Source: Pseudoxanthomonas sp. SL93 (GTDB taxonomy: Bacteria; Pseudomonadota; Gammaproteobacteria; Xanthomonadales; Xanthomonadaceae). From it: 64,000 bases of DNA. Below, piece by piece: positions 26,460 through 35,211 of this stretch (position 1 is the stretch's first letter; the number at the start of each line of letters is the position of its first letter). Below the pieces are notes generated by a model that saw nothing but the letters and a program-made list of their open reading frames with translations, was not told the DNA's origin and made no database searches. The position numbers and the translations under genes are program-made. The stretch is taken from the NCBI RefSeq assembly GCF_026625825.1, contig NZ_CP113065.1, forward strand, positions 124,001-188,000, read 5' to 3'.

Positions 26460-27716
26460 TCACAGGTTGAGTTCGCCCTTGTCCACGATCACCTGGCCAT
26501 CCAGCGTCACCGTGCTGCCCGGCAGGAAGAAAGTGACCCCGTAGGCCAGCGAATTGTTGCCACCGGCCCACGTGTTGTTGCCCAGGCCCATCGTGACGGT
26601 GCCCGCGGGCACCCAGTTGCCCACCTGGCTGGCCACCGGCAGCCTGACGTTGGGATTGATGCCCAGGTCGATGAACGACACTTCGTTCTTGCGCGGGTCG
26701 TTCACCGCATCGAACTCGGCCTTCAACGGCGCGAAGCCCGGCCCGTCGCCGGTCAGCGCCGTGACCTTGCCGCCGGCGACCGTCACGGCCAGGTTGTCGA
26801 TGGCCTGCCCGCGGAAGTAGTCGCGTGTGGCGACGATCCTGCCCTCGCCCGTGCCGGCCACGGGCGTGGTGTAGACCTCGCCGGCCGGCAGGAAGACCTG
26901 CAGCGCCGCACCGCCCTGCTTGATGTCTTCCGGCGAGATGATCCCGTCGCTGACCAGCACCGGCCGCCCCTGGATGCGCAGGCGGTAGTCGGTGCCATTG
27001 GGGTGGGTGACGTGCAGTTCGTTGCCGGCCGCCAGCGCGCCTTTCACCGCCTGGCCGCGGGCCTGCAGGGCGCCGTAGTCGACGTTGACGCCTTCCCAGA
27101 AGGTCTTGCCGAGATCGGCTTCGGACATGCCCATGCGCTTGGCGCGCCAGGCGGTGGGATAAAGGCCGTTGCCTACCTGCACCTGCCGCACGTTCCGCTT
27201 CATGAGTTCCTGGCCGACGGCTTCGCCCGCCTGGCTGCGTGCGGCGACGCGTTGCGGGTCAGCGCCCTCGAACAGGTTTTCGGACGTCCCGTTGTCCACC
27301 GCGATCAGCACGTTGAATACGCCAGCCAGCTTCAGGTCCAGCGCGGGCGCCTGCGTGTCGAACTGTGCCGGCACGTCGAAGAACATCCGCTTGGCAAGGC
27401 GATCACTGGTGTATTCGATCATCGGGAACGCGCCCAGCTGGCGCACGTGCAACGCGATGTTTTCCAGCAGCTCGGCGTCGTGCGTCCGCCCGCTGATGAT
27501 GACCGCATCGCCTTCCTTGACGGCCGCGTTGGCGACCAGCCGCTGGGCAAGCAGCTCCAGATCGACCGGTGGGGCGGGCGGTGCGGCGGGTGTCGCGTCG
27601 GCGGGCGACGGATCGGCGGGCGTACTGGCCGCCGCCGGGGTCTCCTGTTTCTGACAGGCGCTGGAAAGCATGCAGGCGAGCGCGAGGGCGAGCATCGAAG
27701 CGGTGTGGCGGGTCAT
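26460..27716 (-). CDS. M29 aminopeptidase-like lipoprotein, metal ligands apparently incomplete
   Basis: The 418-residue product has a lipoprotein signal (LACMLSSACQKQE) and a Pro/Ala-rich linker. A body resembling M29 aminopeptidases follows: LAQRLVANAAVKEGDAVIISG, HPNGTDYRLRIQGRPVL, FLPAGEVYTTPV with a metal-binding Glu, and NEVSFIDLGINPN with a second Glu. Active M29 enzymes then carry a His, a Tyr and a C-terminal SAIHWD motif. Here the equivalent region reads TMGLGNNTWAGGNNSLAYGVTFF, lacking the His and Asp ligands. A changed function is likely; alignment by eye is imperfect. It lies between two M13 genes on the same strand. Confidence 0.72.
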   Translation of the reverse strand: MTRHTASMLALALACMLSSACQKQETPAAASTPADPSPADATPAAPPAPPVDLELLAQRLVANAAVKEGDAVIISGRTHDAELLENIALHVRQLGAFPMIEYTSDRLAKRMFFDVPAQFDTQAPALDLKLAGVFNVLIAVDNGTSENLFEGADPQRVAARSQAGEAVGQELMKRNVRQVQVGNGLYPTAWRAKRMGMSEADLGKTFWEGVNVDYGALQARGQAVKGALAAGNELHVTHPNGTDYRLRIQGRPVLVSDGIISPEDIKQGGAALQVFLPAGEVYTTPVAGTGEGRIVATRDYFRGQAIDNLAVTVAGGKVTALTGDGPGFAPLKAEFDAVNDPRKNEVSFIDLGINPNVRLPVASQVGNWVPAGTVTMGLGNNTWAGGNNSLAYGVTFFLPGSTVTLDGQVIVDKGELNL

Positions 27717-27849
27717 GGCAGTCCTCCTCCGGGTGGTGGGAACACGGCCGCGTGACGCCCCTGCGCATCAGGCTGGCACTGTGGGGACGCCCGGAGTGCC
27801 GGCCAGCGGACAACCGCCGGGCGGACCGTAATGCGGGATGCGCAAAGAA

Positions 27850-27872
27850 AAGGCCCGGACATGCCGGGCCTT
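27850..27872 (-). terminator. Terminator after the intact M13 gene
   Basis: AAGGCCCGG and CCGGGCCTT pair around ACATG. Read on the minus strand the hairpin is followed by TTTTCTTT, so it ends transcription from the M13 gene at 27899-30007 before the M29-like gene. Confidence 0.75.
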
Positions 27873-27898
27873 CGCTCGTCAACGCCGGGAGGCGTCGC

Positions 27899-30007
27899 TT
27901 ACCAGATGACCACCTGCTGGTCGCCGGTGCGGACCATCGGCTCGCCCGGCTTGCACGAGAACGCCGCGGCGAATGCCGGCAGGTTGGACGGCGCGCCGAT
28001 CGCACGGAACTGCGCCGGGGCGTGCTCGTCGGTGGCAATGCGGTTCTTCAGTTCTTCCGGGGTGAAGTTGCGGCGCCACACCGTGGCCCAGTTGAGGAAG
28101 AAGCGCTGGTCGCGCGTCAGGCCATCGGTCTTCGGGTCCGGCGTGTCGCCCGCGGCGGCCTTCATCGCGTCGTAGGCCGTGGCCAGGCCACCCAGGTCGG
28201 CGATGTTCTCGCCCAGGGTGTGCTTGCCGTTGATGGCCTGGCCCGCGTCGGTGCGGTAGCCATTGAACTGCGCGATCAGCTTGTCCGTACGCGAGGAGAA
28301 ACCCTTGGCATCGGCCGGGGTCCACCAGTTCTCGAACTTCCCGGTGGCGCCGAAGCGGCTGCCCTGGTCGTCGTAGCCATGGGTCATTTCGTGGCCGATC
28401 ACCGCGCCGATGCCGCCGTAGTTCATTTCATCCGACGCATTGGGGTCGAAGAACGGCGGCTGCAGGATGGCGGCCGGGAACACGATCTCGTTCTGCAGCG
28501 GGTTGTAGTACGCGTTGACCATCTGCGGCGGCATGCCCCATTCGGTGCGGTCGACCGGCTTGCCGATCTTGCCCAGGTTCCACTTGTAGTTGAACTGCTG
28601 CGCGGCCAGGACGTTGCCGATGTAGCTGTCGCGTGCGGTCGACAGGCCGGTCCAGTCGCGCCACTTGTCGGGATAGCCGATCTTGGTGGTGAAGGCCGCC
28701 TGCTTCTCCATCGCCTTGGCCTTGGTCTCGTCGCTCATCCAGGCGAGATTCTGGATGCGTGCCTTCAGCGCGGTGCCCAGGTTGGCCACCAGCGTCTCCA
28801 TCTTCGCCTTCGATTCGGGCGAGAAGGCGACCTTGACGTACATCTGGCCGAGTGCTTCGCCACTCTGCGACTCGATGGTGCCCAGCACGCGCTTCCAGCG
28901 CGGCTGGATTTCCTTCTGGCCGCGCAGGGTCTTGCTGTAGAAATTGAAGTTCTCGTTGGCGAAGGCATCGCTCAGGTAGGGCGAGGCGCCATCGATCGTG
29001 TGGAAGCGCAGGTAGCTGCGCCAGGCCGACGGATCGGTGTCACCCAGCATCTTGCTGACTTCCTGGTGGAAGGCGGGCACGGCCAGCGAGAACTTCTCCT
29101 GCGGTGCCACGCCCTGCAATTCGAAGAACTTCGTCCACGAGAAGTTCGGCGTCAGCTTGTCGGCTTCGGCCAGCGTCACCGGGTTGTAGTACAGCGACAC
29201 GTCGCGCGACATTTCCTCGTTCGACTTGGAGACCTTGGCCAGGCGCGTTTCGAACGCCAGGATGTCGCCGGCCTGCTTGGCCGCATCGGCCGCGGGCACG
29301 CCGGACAGTTCCAGCACCTTGGCGATATGCGCCACGTAGCCGTCGCGGATGTCCTTCTTGTCGGCATCGAAATAGAAGTTCTTGTCCGGCAGACCCAGGC
29401 CGCCCTGGAAGGCGTAGGCGAAGTTGGTGTCGGGCTTGTTGAAGTCGGCTTCCGCACCGAAGCCGAACAGGAACGCCTGGCCCTTGGCGGCGCTGTCGTT
29501 GAGGTACGCCACGATGGCGTCCTTGTCCTGCAGCCCGTCGATGGCGGTCAGCAGCGGCTTGATGGGCTCGATGCCCTGGGCATTGATCTTGGCTTCGTCC
29601 ATGCCGGTGGCCCAGAGGTCGCCGACGATCTTCTCGACGCCGCTCGCGTTGGGCATGGCGGCGGCCTGTTCGGCCAGCTGCTTCTGCACGGCGGTGGAGC
29701 GTTCGGCCAGCATCTCGAACGCTCCCCAACTGGTGCGGTCGCTCGGGATGGTGTTGGCGGCCAGCCACTTGCCGTTCACGTAGCCGCCGAAGTCGGTGCA
29801 GGCGTTCTTGGTCGTGTCCAGGTCGCTGAGCTGGAAGCGGTTGACGCCGGGGAGGGTGCTTTCGTCCAGCTTCAGTTCCAGACCCGCGGGGGCCTTGGTG
29901 GCGGCGGTATCGGCGGCCGGCGCGGCCTCTTCTTTCTTGGCGCACGCGGCCAGCGCGGCAGCCACGGCGAGCGAAAGCATCAGGATCTGGGGTTTGCGGG
30001 CAATCAC
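27899..30007 (-). CDS. M13 (neprilysin) family zinc metallopeptidase, lipoprotein
   Basis: The 702-residue protein starts with a lipoprotein signal (LAVAAALAACAKKE). Its M13 catalytic motifs are complete: VNAYYNPLQNEIVFPAAILQPPFF for substrate binding, GHEMTH at residues 539-543 (HExxH), ENIADLGG with the third zinc ligand Glu and catalytic Asp, and DEHAPAQFR with the transition-state His. It should degrade peptides in the periplasm or at the outer membrane. It is the intact relative of the altered M13 protein 1.6 kb downstream. A strong terminator separates it from the M29-like gene. Its upstream 234-base region is shared with the divergent beta-CASP gene. Confidence 0.92.
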   Translation of the reverse strand: MIARKPQILMLSLAVAAALAACAKKEEAAPAADTAATKAPAGLELKLDESTLPGVNRFQLSDLDTTKNACTDFGGYVNGKWLAANTIPSDRTSWGAFEMLAERSTAVQKQLAEQAAAMPNASGVEKIVGDLWATGMDEAKINAQGIEPIKPLLTAIDGLQDKDAIVAYLNDSAAKGQAFLFGFGAEADFNKPDTNFAYAFQGGLGLPDKNFYFDADKKDIRDGYVAHIAKVLELSGVPAADAAKQAGDILAFETRLAKVSKSNEEMSRDVSLYYNPVTLAEADKLTPNFSWTKFFELQGVAPQEKFSLAVPAFHQEVSKMLGDTDPSAWRSYLRFHTIDGASPYLSDAFANENFNFYSKTLRGQKEIQPRWKRVLGTIESQSGEALGQMYVKVAFSPESKAKMETLVANLGTALKARIQNLAWMSDETKAKAMEKQAAFTTKIGYPDKWRDWTGLSTARDSYIGNVLAAQQFNYKWNLGKIGKPVDRTEWGMPPQMVNAYYNPLQNEIVFPAAILQPPFFDPNASDEMNYGGIGAVIGHEMTHGYDDQGSRFGATGKFENWWTPADAKGFSSRTDKLIAQFNGYRTDAGQAINGKHTLGENIADLGGLATAYDAMKAAAGDTPDPKTDGLTRDQRFFLNWATVWRRNFTPEELKNRIATDEHAPAQFRAIGAPSNLPAFAAAFSCKPGEPMVRTGDQQVVIW

Positions 30008-30241
30008 GGTCTACTCCGGCCCCGGACAGGGCAATGAAAAAGGAAAGCCCCGGTGGGGGCGTGCGCGCGACTCTACGCCTGTCGACGGGAGGGCAGGTGT
30101 GTCGAAGGTCATGGGGCGCCTCCTGAAACGCCTGGCCGCCAGGGTGATGAACGCGTCGCAACGCGACCACGGGTGAACCACCGTCTTTTCACCTCACACC
30201 CCCCAACCCCCATACTTCCCCCAGGCAAGGAGGGCAGTCCC

Positions 30242-31615
30242 ATGCACGTCGAATTCCACGGCGCCGCCGGCGAGGTCACCGGTTCCATGCATCTCGTGCA
30301 TGCGGCCGGCAAACGCGTCCTGCTGGACTGCGGCCTGATCCAGGGCAGCCGGGAGGCGGAGGCCCGCAATACCGAACCCTTCCCGTTCGACCCGTCCATG
30401 CTGGACGCGCTGGTGCTCAGCCACGCCCACATCGACCACATCGGTCGCGTGCCGCTGCTGGTCAAGCGTGGCTTCCGCGGCCCCATCTACACCCACCACG
30501 CCAGTGCCGAACTGATGGGGGTGATGCTGATGGATACCGCCTCCCTGTCCGCCTCCGACGCCGAGCGCGCGAACAGGGACCGCCGTCGCGGCGAACCCGA
30601 GGTGCAGCCGTTGTTCACCGCCGAGGACGTGCAGGCCACGCTGCGGCAGGTGCAGCCGCTGCCGTACGACCAGCGCACGGCAGTGGTGGCGGGCGTGGAA
30701 GTGGCGCTGCGCGATGCCGGGCACATCCTCGGCTCGGCCATCGTGGAGCTGTGGGCCGAGGGCCGCAAGCTGGTGTTCTCCGGCGACCTGGGTCCGAAGG
30801 GCACGCCCATCCTGCGCGACCCCACCGTGGTGAAGCAGGCCGACCTGCTGTTGATGGAATCCACCTACGGCGACCGCAACCACCGCGACCGGCCGGAAAC
30901 GATCCGCGAGCTGGGCGACATCTTCGAGCGTGCCTGGCATGACCGCGGCAACGTGCTGATCCCGGCGTTCGCGGTGGGGCGCACGCAGGAGCTGCTGTAC
31001 TGGTTCGCGCGGCATTGGGACGCGTGGAAACTGCAGCGCTGGCGCATTTTCCTGGACAGCCCGATGGCCGCCAAGGTGGTCGCCATCTATGGCCGCCACC
31101 ACGGCCTGTTCGACGACGAGGCGCGCGACGTCTGGAAGCAGGCACCCAATCCGTTCCGCCTGCCCAACCTGCACGTGGCGGAAAACGCGCAGCAGTCGAT
31201 GGCGATCAACCAGATCGAAAGCGGCGCCATCATCATCGCCGGCTCGGGCATGGCGAACGGCGGGCGCATCCAGCACCACCTGAAGAACAACCTCGGCCGG
31301 CGCAACGCGCACGTGGTGTTCGTCGGTTACCAGGCGCAGGGCACCCTGGGCAGGCGCCTGGTCGATGGCGCCCAATGGGTGCGCATCCATGGTCGCGATT
31401 ACCGCGTCAATGCGCAGCGACACACCGTGGGCGGGCTGTCGGCCCATACCGACCAGCGTGGCCTGATGGACTGGTATGCCCATTTCCAGCCCTCGCCGCC
31501 GCTGGTGCTGGTGCATGGCGAAGACAAGGCGCGCGAAGCGCTGGCCGGAGAGATCGGCGAGCGCCACGGGGTGGAGGTCACGCTGGCGCGCCCCGGCATG
31601 CAGGTCGACGTGTAG
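30242..31615 (+). CDS. MBL-fold beta-CASP ribonuclease-like protein
   Basis: The 457-residue protein is a metallo-beta-lactamase-fold enzyme with a beta-CASP insert, like CPSF73/YSH1-type RNA nucleases. It has FHGAAGEVTGSMHLV, the metal motif HAHIDH (residues 61-66), DAGHILGSAIVEL, SGDLGPKGTPIL, MESTYGDRNH, AGSGMANGGRIQHHL and GGLSAHTDQRGL. These should hydrolyse RNA, but the substrate of bacterial members is mostly unknown. ATG 30242 has AAGGAGG eight bases upstream; the longer open frame has no such site. It is divergent from the intact M13 peptidase. Confidence 0.88.
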   Translation: MHVEFHGAAGEVTGSMHLVHAAGKRVLLDCGLIQGSREAEARNTEPFPFDPSMLDALVLSHAHIDHIGRVPLLVKRGFRGPIYTHHASAELMGVMLMDTASLSASDAERANRDRRRGEPEVQPLFTAEDVQATLRQVQPLPYDQRTAVVAGVEVALRDAGHILGSAIVELWAEGRKLVFSGDLGPKGTPILRDPTVVKQADLLLMESTYGDRNHRDRPETIRELGDIFERAWHDRGNVLIPAFAVGRTQELLYWFARHWDAWKLQRWRIFLDSPMAAKVVAIYGRHHGLFDDEARDVWKQAPNPFRLPNLHVAENAQQSMAINQIESGAIIIAGSGMANGGRIQHHLKNNLGRRNAHVVFVGYQAQGTLGRRLVDGAQWVRIHGRDYRVNAQRHTVGGLSAHTDQRGLMDWYAHFQPSPPLVLVHGEDKAREALAGEIGERHGVEVTLARPGMQVDV

Positions 31616-31630
31616 GAAACGACAGCCCGC

Positions 31631-33337
31631 TCAGCCGCGCGTCAACGAGGCGCTGATGGGTTCCTGATCGCCGGTGTGGCTGAAGCTGCGGTTGCGGCCG
31701 GCTTGTTTGGCACGGTAGAGCGCGGCGTCGGCGCGGTCGAAGACATCTTCCGGCCCCAGGTCGTCGCCGGCCAGGTGGGTGTGGATGCCGATGCTGGTGG
31801 TGAAGGGCGGTGCGGCGGACGCACTGATGCCATGCGGGCGCGCCCCGATGTTCGCCAGGTCGACATGGATGGTGGTGGCGATGGTGGCGGCGGCCTGCGC
31901 CGTGGTTTCCGGCAGCAGCACCGCGAATTCGTCGCCCCCCAGCCGCGCGACCAGATCGCGGGGACGACGCGCCCGGCTGCGCAACACGCGTGCGAGCGCC
32001 TTCAGTGCCGCATCGCCCGCGGCATGGCCCTGGCTGTCGTTGAGTTGCTTGAAATGGTCGATATCCAGCACCAGCAGCGACAGCGGTTGTCCGGTCCGGC
32101 GCGCCGCGCGCAGTTCCTGGTCCAGCGCCGTGTCGAAGCGGCTGCGGTTGGCCAGTCCGGTCAGCGAATCGGACTGCGCCTGTCGCTGCGTGCGGCGCAA
32201 CAGCCGGTACAGCCACAGCAGCGCGCCCAGCGCCAGCACGATCACGGCGGGGACGGGGGTGAACCAAAGATGGGCGAAGCGCAGCAGCATCACCGACAGC
32301 ACGCCCGCGACCACCATCATCAACGCCACGGGCCGCCAGATGCGATGCAGGCCGCGCACGCCGCACAGTACCAGCGGGAGCGCCACGATCAGCATGGAGA
32401 GCAGCACCAGCCAGCCGTCCGGCATGGGCGTGATGGACGCATCCTTGACCAGCATGTTGAGCATCGCCGCCTGGTAGTCGGCGCCACTGATGGTGGAACT
32501 GGCAGCGTGGCCGGGGACCTTCACTTCAGGGCCCATGCCGACGGCGTTCATCCCCACCACCACCCAGTGGCCCCGCAGCATCGATGCCGGGATGCGCTGG
32601 TTGAGCACATCGGTGTAGGACACGTGGCGGAACGCGTTGGGCGGATCCGGGTAGGGGATCAGCACCTGATGGTCGCGCACCCACTGGTAAGGCGAAGGCG
32701 GCTCGCCCCCTGCCACCAGGCGCCGGCCGGGCAGGTCGGCGTTGTCCCGTGCCGGTGCTTCCAGCCGGAAAAGCGACAACGCCAGCGCAGGCCAATGCGG
32801 CGAGCCGAGCCCCGCGCGCAGGAACACACTGCGCGCCACGCCGTCGTCGTCGACCATCATCTCCGCGTGGCCCAGCGCAGCGGCGGAGGCCGCGAACTCC
32901 GGGATGGGCATCAATTCGACGCTCGCCCCGTTCATCTGCACGGGTTCGGCCAGCACCGGCAGCACCACGCGACCGTTGCGCGCCAGCGCCCGCGCCAGCA
33001 GCGCATCGCCCTCGGGATCGAACAGCGCGGGTTCGGACAGCAGCACGTTGAACGCCACGCCCTTGACCTGTGCCTGATCGAGGCGATCGATCAGTTGGGC
33101 GTGGGTCCGCCGGGACCAGGGCCAGCGTCCGAGCTCCGCCAGACTCTTCTGGTCGATGTCCACCACCACGATGCGGCCGTCGGCGGCGGGGGCGGCGCCG
33201 CGCGCCAGCATGTCGTAGACCGCGGCGTCGATGCGGCCCGTGATGCCGGACAGTGCGACCAGTGCCACCAGCGCAGCCGCACCCACCGCCGTCAGCAGGC
33301 GGTTCTTCAGTTTGGGGGCGGGCGAGGGGGTACTCAC
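31631..33337 (-). CDS. CHASE2-GGDEF diguanylate cyclase
   Basis: The 568-residue protein has an N-terminal membrane segment and an extracytoplasmic CHASE2 sensor domain (RIVVVDIDQKSLAELGRWPWSRRTHAQLIDRL, HVSYTDVL, GHWVVVGMNAVGMG). Three closely spaced membrane segments follow near 300-390, then a GGDEF domain with ARLGGDEF at about residue 460. RPRD sits nine residues before GGDEF, the inhibitory cyclic-di-GMP site. It should make cyclic-di-GMP and be product-inhibited. Its start overlaps the stop of the LysM-FecR gene as ATGA. In other bacteria CHASE2 partners of FecR-domain proteins are often adenylate cyclases; here the output is a cyclase of cyclic-di-GMP. Confidence 0.9.
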   Translation of the reverse strand: MSTPSPAPKLKNRLLTAVGAAALVALVALSGITGRIDAAVYDMLARGAAPAADGRIVVVDIDQKSLAELGRWPWSRRTHAQLIDRLDQAQVKGVAFNVLLSEPALFDPEGDALLARALARNGRVVLPVLAEPVQMNGASVELMPIPEFAASAAALGHAEMMVDDDGVARSVFLRAGLGSPHWPALALSLFRLEAPARDNADLPGRRLVAGGEPPSPYQWVRDHQVLIPYPDPPNAFRHVSYTDVLNQRIPASMLRGHWVVVGMNAVGMGPEVKVPGHAASSTISGADYQAAMLNMLVKDASITPMPDGWLVLLSMLIVALPLVLCGVRGLHRIWRPVALMMVVAGVLSVMLLRFAHLWFTPVPAVIVLALGALLWLYRLLRRTQRQAQSDSLTGLANRSRFDTALDQELRAARRTGQPLSLLVLDIDHFKQLNDSQGHAAGDAALKALARVLRSRARRPRDLVARLGGDEFAVLLPETTAQAAATIATTIHVDLANIGARPHGISASAAPPFTTSIGIHTHLAGDDLGPEDVFDRADAALYRAKQAGRNRSFSHTGDQEPISASLTRG

Positions 33338-34980
33338 AATGCCAGCAGTATGAGCAATGCCCCCGCTCCGGCGCCAATCCTGCAGAGCCGGCAGGGCACT
33401 TCAACGACCTGGGGCGGCGGGAAGGGCCCTTCAAAGCCATCCACATCAATCGTTTGCGCCCGCAGGTACCAGGTGCCCGAGCGCAGATTCGGCAGGGTGA
33501 TCTCCGCCTGGTCGACCACCTGGTCCACCTGCGGCGAGGTGAAATCCGGCGACCGTGACATCTGGAAGCGGTAGCGCTGGCCCGGCTGGCCGGCGGCCCA
33601 GCGGAACGTCACCTGGCGGCGGTCCTGTTCGGGCGCGCTGCTGTCGATGTGGGTCACTTCGGCCATGGGGCGCACGGTGAATGCCAGCGCGTCGCTGTAC
33701 GGGCCGGCCTTGCCGCTGCCGTCGATGCTGCGGATGCGCCACAGGTAGTCGCCGGGGGGCAGGGGCAGTTGCACCGAAGTCCCGTCGTCGACCGTCGCCT
33801 GCGCAAGCAGCGGCGAGAAATCGGCGTTGGCCGCGACTTCGTACTGGTAGCGCTTGGCGGCGGGCGCCTGGGTCCAGCTGAACGCCACGTCGGGCGTGCG
33901 GATCACCGAGGTGGCGATGGGGGCGATGGTGTAGGGCGCTTCGGGCTGGCCATCGACGCTGAGCGGCGTGGTGGCATCCAGGCCCTGCAGTCCGTTGTCG
34001 GCCACCGCGCGCACCCGCAGGAAGTAGCCGCCTTCGTCGAGGGGTGGCAAGACGATGGAAGGCGTAGGGGTTTCCACGTCCGCCAGCAACGTGCCGAACC
34101 GCCGATCCTGGCTGACCTCCACGCGGTACGCGCGGGCGCCGTCCACCGCTGGCCACGCGAGCTCCGGGCGTGCGCGCACATGCCGGGGCGCCACGCGGCG
34201 AAGATCCGGGGCGGGCAACAGCGCCACGGGCTTGATGTTGGCCTGTCCGTCAGCGACCACGGTGCCGTAGCCGCGGCTTACCAGTGCACTGGCACGGCTG
34301 CGCGAACTCACCGCCACGCGGCCCTCGAGCACTTCGGTGCGCGTGCGCGCGTCCGCCGCTTCCACGCGGAAATGCGTGCCGCGAACCGCCGAGGAGGCGC
34401 TCGGCGTATCGACGATGAACGACGCCGCCGGGCCACGGGTGGGCTGCACGTCGTTGGCGATGCGGCCACGCTGCAGGCGCAGCCGGGTGTCGGCCATGCC
34501 GGAACGGCCGAAGCGTGTCAGACGGTCGAGCAGCAGTTCGCTGTCGCCCAGCAGCAGCAGCCGCGAACCATCGGCGAACTGCAGGCTGAGCGAGGCATCG
34601 GGGGAGGTCTTGAGCAATGCGCCGCTTCCCAGCGACATGCCCTGCCTGATCGCGGCATTGCGACCGTTGGCCACTGCGGTGGCGCTGCCGCGCACGGCCA
34701 GCACGCGGGCCTTGGCCGGTTGCCGGTGCAGCCAGGCCAACGGAATGCGCAGCGTCGAACCGGGTGGCAGCTGGTAGGGGTTGGCGATGCGGTTGTGCTC
34801 CTGCAGGCGTTTCCAGGACACGTCGGGCTTCAGGTATTCACCCGCCAGGTCCCAGATCGTGTCGCCCGGTCGCACGCGATAGGACCAGTCTTCGGCGAAC
34901 GCCGGCAGCGACGCCAGCAGCAGACTGATGGCCAATCCCCACCGCATGCCCGGCCCGCCTTTACGTGCGAACTGCTTCAC
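33334..34980 (-). CDS. Exported LysM-FecR domain protein with fibronectin-like repeats
   Basis: The 548-residue product has a signal peptide (MRWGLAISLLLASLPAFA within the first 30 residues), a LysM peptidoglycan-binding domain (YRVRPGDTIWDLAGEYLKPDVSWKRL), and a FecR domain near 95-200 (GSGALLKTSPDASLSLQFADGSRLLLLGDSEL, SAVRGTHFRVE). Three fibronectin-like modules follow (EDGA-type AYRVEVSQD, YQYEVAAN, YRFQMSRS), ending in a short hydrophobic tail. It likely sits in the periplasm bound to the wall and signals to the coupled CHASE2-GGDEF protein. The start is GTG 34980 with GGGGAGAG upstream; a later ATG at 34947 is in frame. Confidence 0.85.
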   Translation of the reverse strand: MKQFARKGGPGMRWGLAISLLLASLPAFAEDWSYRVRPGDTIWDLAGEYLKPDVSWKRLQEHNRIANPYQLPPGSTLRIPLAWLHRQPAKARVLAVRGSATAVANGRNAAIRQGMSLGSGALLKTSPDASLSLQFADGSRLLLLGDSELLLDRLTRFGRSGMADTRLRLQRGRIANDVQPTRGPAASFIVDTPSASSAVRGTHFRVEAADARTRTEVLEGRVAVSSRSRASALVSRGYGTVVADGQANIKPVALLPAPDLRRVAPRHVRARPELAWPAVDGARAYRVEVSQDRRFGTLLADVETPTPSIVLPPLDEGGYFLRVRAVADNGLQGLDATTPLSVDGQPEAPYTIAPIATSVIRTPDVAFSWTQAPAAKRYQYEVAANADFSPLLAQATVDDGTSVQLPLPPGDYLWRIRSIDGSGKAGPYSDALAFTVRPMAEVTHIDSSAPEQDRRQVTFRWAAGQPGQRYRFQMSRSPDFTSPQVDQVVDQAEITLPNLRSGTWYLRAQTIDVDGFEGPFPPPQVVEVPCRLCRIGAGAGALLILLAL

Positions 34981-35018
34981 CTGTCTCTCCCCGCCGTCGT
35001 TATGTTGCAGCGGTCACA

Positions 35019-35024
35019 ATTATA
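35019..35024 (-). promoter_or_regulatory. Perfect -10 element for the FecR-CHASE2 operon
   Basis: TATAAT reads on the minus strand from 35024 to 35019, 39 bases before the GTG start at 34980. No good -35 hexamer stands 16-18 bases upstream, so another activator may help. Confidence 0.5.
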
Positions 35025-35067
35025 GAGGACAAGTACACGTGTTTTGGCCGGTTTCCCCGATCATTAA

Positions 35068-35110
35068 CGTTTCGCTGAAACGCTTGCTGGGCGGGCGTTT
35101 CAGCCCGCCC
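35068..35110. other. Two adjacent hairpins in the gap after the DUF885 gene
   Basis: CGTTTC and GAAACG pair around GCT (35068-35082), and GGGCGGGC pairs with GCCCGCCC around GTTTCA (35089-35110). They lie downstream of the minus-strand DUF885 gene and upstream of the FecR promoter, so they could end transcription, although no T run follows. Confidence 0.5.
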
Positions 35111-35211
35111 ATGCCCGTCATCTCAACTCACATTTAGCGCTCGGTGGAGGGCGAGGGCCGGCACCACTGGCTGGCGGTGCGTCGGCACCGCCCCCGGGTG
35201 CTCCGAAGGCG

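Noticed and set aside
27569..30037. 822-codon plus-strand frame
   Set aside because: Antisense to the intact M13 peptidase; composition is typical of a shadow frame.
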